Source: DRQF01 sp964559135 (GTDB taxonomy: Bacteria; Planctomycetota; GCA-002687715; DRQF01). From it: DNA of 7,266 nucleotides. The notes beneath the pieces are model-generated. The model was not told where the DNA came from, ran no database searches, and saw only the letters and a program-made list of their open reading frames with translations. The position numbers and the translations under genes are program-made. The DNA lies in contig CAZLGG010000152.1 of the NCBI GenBank assembly GCA_964559135.1, positions 1 to 7,266 on the forward strand. Direction: 5' to 3'. Shown one piece after another: positions 1-5,908 of the stretch (position 1 is its first letter; every line of letters begins with the position of its first letter).

Positions 1-1362
1 CTCCTCATCTCCAACATCGGTGTGCTTTACGACTGGCCGGCGGCTTACACGCCCAACACGGGCCCCATGGACGCCTTCATCCTCGTCCAGTTGAAGGAGA
101 GTCGCCGATCCTCGGCTCAAGAGTGGGCGGCCCGACTTCGCAAGGCGTTGCCGAAGGAATTCCCGGACGTCGAGATCGCCTTCGATACCGGGGGCATGAT
201 GACGGCGGCCCTCAATTTCGGATTGCCGTCTCCCATTGACGTCCAGGTGCAGGGGAGCCATCTCGCCGTCTTGGACGAGATGGCTCGGGCCATCGCCAAG
301 GAGGCGGGGAACGTCGAGGGCGCGGTGGATGCGCGCGTGGCTCAGCCCTTCCGCTATCCGGCCCTGCGGATCGAGGTGGACCGCGTCAAGGCCGCGATGC
401 TTGGACTCACCCAAGAGGACGTGATCAAAAACGTCGCCGCGGCCCTGAACTCGTCGGTCAACTTCGCGCCGTCCTTCTGGATCGCCCCCAACGGCAACCA
501 CTACTCCATCGGCGTCCAGTACGCCGAGAACGACATCGACTCCATCGACACCCTCCTCGACATTCCCATCACCGGGAAGCAATCGAAGGAGCCCGTCATT
601 CTTCGCAACGTCGCCACGGTGGGCAAGACGACGGCGCCCCTCGTCGTCAGCCACCGCAACATCACGCGGACGGTGGATGTATTCGTCAACGTGGAGGGGC
701 GCGACGCGGGGAGCGTTGCTGTCGATATCGAGAAGCGTCTGGCCTCCTCGGCGACCATCAAGGCGCTGATGGACGAGTATGGTCAGCGGGGCTATACCTG
801 GACGATGCGGGGCGAGATCGACAGCATGCGCACGTCCTTTGGACAGTTCGGATACGGGCTGCTGATCGCGGCGATCCTCGTCTACCTCGTCATGGTGGCC
901 CAGTTCCGTTCTTTCCTCGTGCCCTTCGTGATCCTGCTCACCGTTCCTCTCGGCGCGGTGGGCGTGTGGGCTGCTTTGGAGGTCACGGGAACGCCGCTTT
1001 CGATCCCCGCCTTCATGGGTCTCATCCTCATGGTCGGCATCGTCGTCGAATACTCCATCCTCATCGTGGAGTTTGCTCTGAAACGGTTGCGGGAGGGCGT
1101 CGAGATCCGGGAGGCGATTCTGGATGCCGCCACGCTTCGTTTGCGGCCGGTCCTGATGACGTCCCTCACCACGGTTCTGGCGCTGTTGCCCATGGCCATC
1201 GGAATCGGGCGGGGGTCGGAGGCCAACATTCCCCTTGCGCGGGCGCTCATCGGCGCCGTACTCGGCGGCATGATCCTCGCTCTGGTCGTCGTGCCACCCC
1301 TGTTCGTTCTCGTCGGGCCGCTTCTGGTCCGCCGTACGCCTAAGACGGAGATCGCATCATGA
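1..1362 (+). CDS. RND-family efflux pump inner-membrane permease, C-terminal part (5' end outside window)
   Basis: This is the C-terminal ~453 residues of a resistance-nodulation-division transporter, which uses the proton gradient to drive export through a periplasmic adaptor and an outer-membrane channel. The frame is open to base 1 (it reads LLISNIG before the first GTG at 22), so the GTG is not a real start. By comparison with AcrB-like proteins of about 1050 residues, the fragment begins just after TM7. Residues ~8-280 are the second periplasmic porter/docking loop. Five membrane segments follow (about 283-301, 306-325, 336-358, 379-401 and 413-437), which corresponds to TM8-TM12. The conserved RLRPVLMTS of TM11 and the GIVVEYSILIVEF of TM10 are family signatures. 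TM10 is odd: Glu (codon 1048-1050) and Tyr occupy the places of AcrB Lys940 and Asn941. The stop overlaps the adaptor start (ATGA). The subfamily and substrate cannot be told from this part; the TM4 acidic residues lie outside the window. Confidence 0.95.
   Translation, partial: LLISNIGVLYDWPAAYTPNTGPMDAFILVQLKESRRSSAQEWAARLRKALPKEFPDVEIAFDTGGMMTAALNFGLPSPIDVQVQGSHLAVLDEMARAIAKEAGNVEGAVDARVAQPFRYPALRIEVDRVKAAMLGLTQEDVIKNVAAALNSSVNFAPSFWIAPNGNHYSIGVQYAENDIDSIDTLLDIPITGKQSKEPVILRNVATVGKTTAPLVVSHRNITRTVDVFVNVEGRDAGSVAVDIEKRLASSATIKALMDEYGQRGYTWTMRGEIDSMRTSFGQFGYGLLIAAILVYLVMVAQFRSFLVPFVILLTVPLGAVGVWAALEVTGTPLSIPAFMGLILMVGIVVEYSILIVEFALKRLREGVEIREAILDAATLRLRPVLMTSLTTVLALLPMAIGIGRGSEANIPLARALIGAVLGGMILALVVVPPLFVLVGPLLVRRTPKTEIAS
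1347..1350 (+). promoter_or_regulatory. Ribosome-binding site for the adaptor gene
   Basis: GGAG lies within the end of the permease gene, 8 nt upstream of the ATG at 1359. Together with the ATGA stop/start overlap it supports translational coupling of permease and adaptor. Confidence 0.7.
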
Positions 1363-2633
1363 ATCGCATTCTCGTTGCCGCCGCGTGCCTGATTCTTTCT
1401 TCCTCGGGCATTGCGCCCGCCGCCGCGCAAACGATCGACGTGACGACGGTCAGACCGCACCGCGAGCAGCTTCGGTACGTCGTGACGTTGAACGGTTCGT
1501 TGGTCCCGTATCGAAAGGCGACGCTCCGCGCACGGGCGTCCGGCTATCTCACGCAAGTGAGCTTCGAAGCCGGCGATCGCGTGCACAAGGGAGACGTCAT
1601 CGCCCGCATCGCGGCGCCCGAGTTGGAGGCCCGTAGGCTGCAGGCGGAAGCTCAGGTTGGCGTCACGAAGGCTTTGGTCGACGAGGCCAAATCGGACGTC
1701 AAGGTGGCCGAGGAGAGGTTGCGCCTGTTGGAAGCCGACAAGGCGCTCCTTGCCACGGACCTGACGGTCGCGGAGGGGGACCGGGCCATCAAGGCCAAAC
1801 TCCTGGCGCGTCGACGTGTGCTCCTACCGAAACGCGCGGCGACTCAGGAGGAGGTCGAGGAGGCGGAGGCCGAGGTCATGATGGCCGATGCGGTCATTCT
1901 CCAGGTGCAGGCGAAGTTGAAGCGTCTTGAAGCCGAGGTCTCCGCAGCGACGGCTCGCATCGCGGCGGCCAAGTCGCGGGTCCAGTCCGCGGCTTCGCGG
2001 GTGGCCGCTGCCCAAGCGGACTTGACGACTGCGGAGACCATGATCCAGTTCACCACGGTGAAGGCGCCCTTCGATGCGGTCGTCGTCAGGCGGCGATCCG
2101 ACCCGGGGGCTCTCGTTGAGGCGGGGGAGACCGCCATCTTGGACGTGATCGACACGAGTCGGGTTCGTCTTCGGTTCTATGTGTCCGAGAAATTCGCCGC
2201 GGTCGTTGCCGCGAACGCCCCGGTCGGGATTCGCTTCGAGTCTCTGGGGTTGGACAGGATCACCGCAACGATCACTCGCCTTGCCGGATCGATCGACATG
2301 GCGTCCCATACCCGATGGGCCGAGGTCATCCTCGAGAATTCGAAGGGTGCGATTCTCCCGGGGGGCTTGGCGCACGTGGATGTCACCTTCCAGGGAAAAC
2401 CCGATGCGCTGACGCTTCCCTTGGGAACTGTCGTGCGGAGGCGCGGAAGGGCCCACGTCCTCGTTGTCGAGGACGGTGTGGTGAAGAAAAAGTCCGTCCG
2501 ACCCGGGCTGGATGACGGGAATCAGGTGGAGATCCTCGATGGCCTGGCGCCCGGGGACGACGTGGTTCTCCGGGGGCAGGCGGGATTGCAGGAAGGCGCG
2601 CGCGTGGTCGCCAAGCCCATGGAGACGAAGTGA
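1359..2633 (+). CDS. RND efflux periplasmic adaptor subunit (membrane fusion protein, HlyD/AcrA-like)
   Basis: This 424-residue adaptor bridges the inner-membrane permease and the outer-membrane channel. Residues 1-24 form a Sec-type signal peptide (hydrophobic core then AAAQ, probable cleavage before or after Gln24) with no lipobox cysteine, so the mature protein is likely periplasmic and not lipid-anchored. Residues ~55-88 form the first lipoyl half-motif (GYLTQVSFEAGDRVHKGDVI). Residues ~88-229 are Ala/Glu/Lys/Arg-rich and form a long coiled-coil hairpin, and 231-262 complete the lipoyl domain (TVKAPFDAVV). Beta-barrel and membrane-proximal domains follow (~265-420). At the hairpin tip, Arg151, Leu155 and Thr162 fit the R-x3-L-x6-S/T pattern that in AcrA-type adaptors contacts the TolC tip. 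The ~140-residue hairpin is clearly longer than AcrA's. The gene overlaps the permease stop by 4 nt and runs directly into the outer-membrane gene. The family call is secure; the substrate is unknown. Confidence 0.94.
   Translation: MNRILVAAACLILSSSGIAPAAAQTIDVTTVRPHREQLRYVVTLNGSLVPYRKATLRARASGYLTQVSFEAGDRVHKGDVIARIAAPELEARRLQAEAQVGVTKALVDEAKSDVKVAEERLRLLEADKALLATDLTVAEGDRAIKAKLLARRRVLLPKRAATQEEVEEAEAEVMMADAVILQVQAKLKRLEAEVSAATARIAAAKSRVQSAASRVAAAQADLTTAETMIQFTTVKAPFDAVVVRRRSDPGALVEAGETAILDVIDTSRVRLRFYVSEKFAAVVAANAPVGIRFESLGLDRITATITRLAGSIDMASHTRWAEVILENSKGAILPGGLAHVDVTFQGKPDALTLPLGTVVRRRGRAHVLVVEDGVVKKKSVRPGLDDGNQVEILDGLAPGDDVVLRGQAGLQEGARVVAKPMETK
2621..2624 (+). promoter_or_regulatory. Ribosome-binding site that decides the TolC-like gene start
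   Basis: GGAG lies 8 nt before the ATG at 2633, the same spacing as at the adaptor start. The alternative GTG at 2630 would be only 5 nt away. This favours ATG 2633, which shares its first base with the last base of the adaptor TGA stop. Confidence 0.6.
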
Positions 2634-4012
2634 TGGGGCGGATCGTTCTTCCTTGTCTCCTCCTCGTGGCGATCCTCTCCTGTCAAAGTCGCTATCGAGA
2701 AGCGATCGAGGCTCCGGTGCGGCCGAGCGCCTGGCGGCCCGGTGACGAGCGCCGTCGGGAGCCCATCGAGATCGGTGCCGAGAAGAAGGGGGGCGTCGTC
2801 GTGGACCTTCCCTCCGTTCTCGAGCGAGCAGGGGCGGAAAGCCTCACCGTGAAACTCGCACGGGCGCGCGCCGAAACGGCGGCGGCGGATGAGGAGGAAC
2901 TGCTCACGCGATTCTTCCCGAGGGTCCATCCTCGGGCGGCCGTTCGTCGGATCGACGGCCTGGTCCAGGGCACTCAGGGCGAATTCGTGGAGGTGGGCAA
3001 GCAGAACTTCTTCTTCGGGGGTGTGGCCGAGCTGGATGTTGACATCGTGGGCACGCTGCATTCGCTGGACGCGGCGAGGGCCCGCACCCGCGCCGCGTCG
3101 GAGACGTTGAAGGGGGCCGGTCACGACGCGCTGCGGGAGGCGGCCCAAGGCTATTACGACCTCGTGGAGGCCCATGCACGGGTGGAGATCGCCACACGAT
3201 CCAGCGACTATGCGCGCGACCTCGTCGCCTTCACGTCGGATCGGGAGCAAGCCGGCGTGGGCCTTCGCACGGACACTCTGCGGGCAGAGGCCCTCCTCGA
3301 GCGGGCGAAGGGACACGTGGCAGAAGCCGAGGGCCTCGTGGCCCGCGCTTCCGCGCACCTGGCGGAGATCCTGCTCTTGCCCGAGGACACGTTGCTCGTC
3401 CCCAACGCATCCCTCGCCGTCGTCCAAATGGTCGATCCGGACACCCCATTCGAGGTTCTCCTCGAACGCGCTCGGAAGACGCGGCCCGATCTGGTCGCGG
3501 CCCGTGCTCTCGCGGAAGCCCGCGGGGCTGAGAAAGATGGGGCGGAGGATGCTTGGTGGACGCCGCACTTGAAGCTCGGAGCGGCAGTGGGGGCTTTCGG
3601 CATCAATCCCGGCAACCTGGAGGATCAGCAGGACTACTACGCCGCCTTGGAATGGACGTGGGGCCCGGGCCTCGTCGCGCGCCAACGAGCGGCTGCGTCG
3701 CGACTGGACGCCGCACGGATTGCGCTGTTGCAGAGGGAGCGGAAGGCGGCTCGCGAGATCCTCGACGCCCGAGCGCGCATCCGCGCCGGCGACCGTGCCT
3801 TTCAGGTGGCCGGCGTCGAACTCGCGAAGACGGGAGAAGCTCTCCGCCTGGCTCGCTCTCGCTTCGAGGCGGGGGACGGCCCGATCCTGGACGTTCTCGA
3901 TCTCGAACGGGATCTCGCCGCGGCCGCCGAGCGCCGTGTCGTCGCCCTGCTCGACCTCAACCGCGCCCACTACGACCTCTTCCACGCCGTCGGCGCCTCT
4001 CCCGTGGAGTGA
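2633..4012 (+). CDS. TolC-family outer-membrane efflux channel lipoprotein
   Basis: This 459-residue outer-membrane factor is expected to trimerise into a channel-tunnel that receives substrate from the upstream permease and adaptor. The N-terminus has a short positive start, a hydrophobic stretch (residues 4-15) and a lipobox-like AILSC ending at Cys17. It is therefore probably a lipoprotein, although Leu at -2 is not the classic residue. The mature part shows the duplicated OEP architecture, with long Ala/Arg/Glu-rich helices at about 58-93, 145-247, 271-304 and 350-449. Short strand-like stretches lie near 95-140 and 311-345. The C-terminal repeat carries the typical ALRLARSRFEAGDGPILDVL signature followed by a helix ending HYDLFHAVG. 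Residues ~25-55 form a charged, Pro/Arg/Glu-rich linker. A GTG three bases upstream (2630) could add one Met, but the ribosome-binding-site spacing favours 2633. It is the last gene of the pump operon; a hairpin-rich stretch follows it. Confidence 0.92.
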   Translation: MGRIVLPCLLLVAILSCQSRYREAIEAPVRPSAWRPGDERRREPIEIGAEKKGGVVVDLPSVLERAGAESLTVKLARARAETAAADEEELLTRFFPRVHPRAAVRRIDGLVQGTQGEFVEVGKQNFFFGGVAELDVDIVGTLHSLDAARARTRAASETLKGAGHDALREAAQGYYDLVEAHARVEIATRSSDYARDLVAFTSDREQAGVGLRTDTLRAEALLERAKGHVAEAEGLVARASAHLAEILLLPEDTLLVPNASLAVVQMVDPDTPFEVLLERARKTRPDLVAARALAEARGAEKDGAEDAWWTPHLKLGAAVGAFGINPGNLEDQQDYYAALEWTWGPGLVARQRAAASRLDAARIALLQRERKAAREILDARARIRAGDRAFQVAGVELAKTGEALRLARSRFEAGDGPILDVLDLERDLAAAAERRVVALLDLNRAHYDLFHAVGASPVE

Positions 4013-4082
4013 CGCCTTCGCGAGCCTTCGACCCAGGAGTCCCCCTCCCGTCGAACCTCGTTGACGCGTCATCCCGTGGGGC

Positions 4083-4098
4083 GCAGAGCTTGCTCTGC
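4083..4098 (+). other. Small perfect hairpin downstream of the efflux operon
   Basis: GCAGAGC (4083-4089) and GCTCTGC (4092-4098) are perfect inverted repeats separated by TT. They can form a 7-bp stem, realistically 6 bp with a 4-nt loop. No T-run follows directly. It sits 71 bases after the TolC-like stop. Confidence 0.55.
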
Positions 4099-4099
4099 A

Positions 4100-4148
4100 C
4101 ATTGAAGCGCAGCGCGGACACTTGGCGTTGCGTCTCCGGCCTTCAATG
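4100..4148 (+). terminator. Long bulged hairpin with a downstream T-rich tract; possible end of the efflux transcript
   Basis: The outer stem is CATTGAAG (4100-4107) pairing with CTTCAATG (4141-4148), 8 perfect pairs. It continues directly into an inner stem, CGCAGCGC (4108-4115) with GCGTTGCG (4125-4132), with one G-T pair. The loop is 9 nt and there is an 8-nt bulge on the 3' side (4133-4140). A T-rich tract (TTTCTTTTT, within 4156-4164) begins about 8 nt after the stem. The position after the operon fits a terminator, but the gap before the T tract makes it imperfect. It could equally be part of a repeat element together with the hairpin at 4083-4098. Confidence 0.4.
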
Positions 4149-4163
4149 ACGTTCGTTTCTTTT

Positions 4164-4263
4164 TCTCACGGAGGCACGGAGCCACGGAGAAGAGCGTTGC
4201 AAGGTCTGACCCACTCAGCTCTTCGATCCTCATGAGTCTTTGTGTCTCTGCGTCACCGTGAGA
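4164..4263. repeat. 100-bp inverted-repeat element with arms of three 8-bp units each (REP/MITE-like)
   Basis: The left arm (4167-4190) contains CACGGAG three times with an exact 8-bp period. Read on the minus strand, the right arm (4260 down to 4237) is three degenerate 8-mers: CACGGTGA, CGCAGAGA and CACAAAGA. The outermost 8 bases are perfectly inverted (TCTCACGG at 4164-4171, CCGTGAGA at 4256-4263). An inner 7-bp inverted pair (GAAGAGC 4189-4195, GCTCTTC 4218-4224) lets the middle fold. It has no coding capacity. From memory, similar units of CACGGAG/CACAGAG type are dispersed through genomes of several environmental phyla and are often mistranslated as proteins with LCVSV-like starts. The copy number in this genome cannot be judged from one window. 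Confidence 0.65.
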
Positions 4264-5811
4264 GGCCCCTTCCCCCGACTCGGGGACGTCCCCGGTCCGC
4301 GGGTCGCACGCAGGGCATCGAGCGTAGAGCGGGACGCACGTGCCACACAGGGGCTCTTGGGAGCCGCTTCGTGGCGGCGGGAGATCGATCGGCCGGTTTT
4401 TTTTCCTCGCCAACAATCTCGCCTTGATGGCAGTTCGAACGGAATTCGCAACAGCTTGGCGATCGAAGTCGACACGGTCATGCAACCCGGCCTCGGGGAT
4501 TCGAGTTCCAATGAGATCAGCGTTCACACGGCCGGATCGGGTTTCAATTTGGCTGCGGAAACCGTATCGATGGGGCGGGTCACCCCTTCGATCCTCATGG
4601 CGGATGGCCAGCCGCATACGCTTCGCATCGTCTACGTTCCTGGAACCCTCGAGATCTATCTCGACGTTCTCTCCCAGCCCGTGCTGAGCATCCCCTATGA
4701 TTTCGGCACGGGAGGCACATGGAACAATTCGCTCCCCGTCCCCGGCCTCGACCTGTTCGACCAGACGAGCCTGCGGGTGGGGTTCACCGGGGCGACGTCG
4801 ACCAGTCCCAACGCCGTTGCGACGGAGATCCTGTCCTGGTCGTGGACCTCGACGGGAGGTCCGGCTGCGTGCTTCGCAGGCACGGTGGGCGCTTCCATGG
4901 GGATGCCCGAGTCCGTTCTCACCGTGAACGGCGAGGACGGCGGTTTCTTGCGCCGCGTCCAGGTGCCGACCTTTCAGCCTCTTTCTCTCGAGATCGCTCA
5001 GCCCTCCACGATGACCCCCCCGTCGGCGTTCCTCCTGTTCGGATACGCGGGCGAGGCCGATGGGAGCCTTGCCATCAACTTGCCCATCGGCGACTTCTGT
5101 TTTCCAGCGGCCGTTCCATTCTCACCGCCGGGGAGCTACCTCATCGCCAACTCCTTCGGCATTCCGGCTCCCGCTCTCGTGCCGTCCACGCTGGCGCCCT
5201 GGAACCTGGTGCTCACGGGAGGGTTTCCCTTCGAGACGACCGCCACTTACCAGGCCGTGATTCAGGATTTCACAGCGCCCTATGGGCTGGCGATCAGCAA
5301 CGCGGTGATCGTGGATTTCGTGACCGCGCCGCCTCCCGTCATCCAGGACGTGTTTCCCCGAACCCCTGCACCGGGGGATCTCGTGACCTTGGTCGGTGAG
5401 GGTTTTCTCACCAACTACCAGATCACGGTGGACGGCATCGCCGTCACCCCGGTCCTCGTCTCGGAGGGGTATGTCGTCTTCGTCTATCCGCTCGGTGTCT
5501 CCTGCGACGCCGCGGTGACCGTTCTGCGTCCCCATGGTCAATCGGCCTCGACGACCATCAACCCGTCGCCCGTCATCGCGAATGTCCTCAGCCCTTCGGG
5601 ATCGGCGCAGGGTGGGCACACCGTGATTCTCCAGGGAACGGATTTCGTCGAAGGTTCGACAGTGACCATCGGAGGAGCCCCCGCCGCCGTGGTTTCCATC
5701 ACCCCATCCGCGGTCGTCGTCACCACGCCTCCCGGCACGCCGGGGCCCGCGCCGATCGTGCTGACCACACCTTACGGTTGTACGGTCACCGCGACCTACA
5801 CGTACCTCTGA
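4240..5811 (+). CDS. L-type lectin / unknown domain / IPT-TIG surface protein, apparently 5'-truncated
   Basis: The frame is open from just after a TGA at 4207; the listed TTG is only the leftmost possible start. Numbering from it, residues 1-50 (MCLCVTVRGP and on) are translated from the repeat element and its flank, with no signal peptide. From about residue 53, and clearly from 68, it becomes an L-type (legume-like) lectin domain: NSLAIEVDT at 71-79, ISVHT at 93-97, HTLRIVYVPGTLEIYLD at 126-142, LRVGFTGATS at 178-187, ILSWSWTS at 197-204. The first part of the lectin fold is missing. Metal-site residues Glu76, Asp78 and Asp87 are kept. Glu92 stands where concanavalin A has His24, and Gln82 where it has Asn14. 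Residues 211-362 are an unrecognised beta-rich domain with two Cys (211, 287). Residues 365-441 and 443-523 are two IPT/TIG immunoglobulin-like domains, typical of extracellular proteins. Probably a remnant of a secreted carbohydrate-binding protein, or a frameshifted gene (8-T run at 4397-4404). Confidence 0.7.
   Translation: MCLCVTVRGPFPRLGDVPGPRVARRASSVERDARATQGLLGAASWRREIDRPVFFPRQQSRLDGSSNGIRNSLAIEVDTVMQPGLGDSSSNEISVHTAGSGFNLAAETVSMGRVTPSILMADGQPHTLRIVYVPGTLEIYLDVLSQPVLSIPYDFGTGGTWNNSLPVPGLDLFDQTSLRVGFTGATSTSPNAVATEILSWSWTSTGGPAACFAGTVGASMGMPESVLTVNGEDGGFLRRVQVPTFQPLSLEIAQPSTMTPPSAFLLFGYAGEADGSLAINLPIGDFCFPAAVPFSPPGSYLIANSFGIPAPALVPSTLAPWNLVLTGGFPFETTATYQAVIQDFTAPYGLAISNAVIVDFVTAPPPVIQDVFPRTPAPGDLVTLVGEGFLTNYQITVDGIAVTPVLVSEGYVVFVYPLGVSCDAAVTVLRPHGQSASTTINPSPVIANVLSPSGSAQGGHTVILQGTDFVEGSTVTIGGAPAAVVSITPSAVVVTTPPGTPGPAPIVLTTPYGCTVTATYTYL
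4264..4395. other. Stretch without a supported gene between the repeat element and the lectin homology
   Basis: All three plus frames are partly open here, but none gives a signal peptide or recognisable lectin N-terminus. The translation in the lectin frame is Arg/Pro-rich and low in hydrophobic residues, unlike the lectin protein downstream. It contains no obvious promoter or ribosome-binding site leading to an in-frame ATG. It may be flank or internal material of a longer repeat element. Confidence 0.45.
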
Positions 5812-5827
5812 CGCGACCGGAACGAAT

Positions 5828-5853
5828 CGCCACGGTGCCCTCGCACCGTGGCG
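5828..5853. terminator. Perfect 10-bp hairpin between convergent genes, possible bidirectional terminator
   Basis: CGCCACGGTG (5828-5837) and CACCGTGGCG (5844-5853) pair perfectly around a 6-nt loop. The hairpin lies 16 bases after the lectin-protein stop and 55 bases beyond the dnaE stop on the other strand. Neither side has a proper T-run, so it may stall or protect transcript ends and not act as a classic intrinsic terminator. Confidence 0.55.
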
Positions 5854-5908
5854 TCAGGCGATGACCAAGTTGTCCGCACGGGGTTCGCGGCGGCGTGGAC
5901 GTGGAGAG

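Noticed and set aside
882..1586. A 234-codon minus-strand open frame
   Set aside because: It is antisense to the conserved TM8-TM12 of the permease and the adaptor start. Its composition is dominated by Arg, Thr, Met and Pro, and no family is recognisable.
4062..4071. Perfect 10-bp palindrome TGACGCGTCA
   Set aside because: A 10-bp palindrome is expected several times by chance in a window of this length, and nothing nearby marks it as an operator.
2522..4102. A 526-codon open frame on the minus strand
   Set aside because: It lies opposite the adaptor end and the TolC-like gene. It is Arg/Pro/Gly-rich without domains, as expected from a GC-rich antisense shadow, and it continues into the hairpin region.
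4397..4404. Run of eight T as an intrinsic terminator tail
   Set aside because: No stable GC-rich stem ends directly before it, and it sits inside the open lectin frame. It is better considered as a frameshift-prone site.
4069..4617. A 182-codon minus-strand open frame across the repeat element
   Set aside because: Its LFSVAPCLREKKK-like part is simply the CACGGAG repeat units read as protein. The rest is antisense to the lectin domain.
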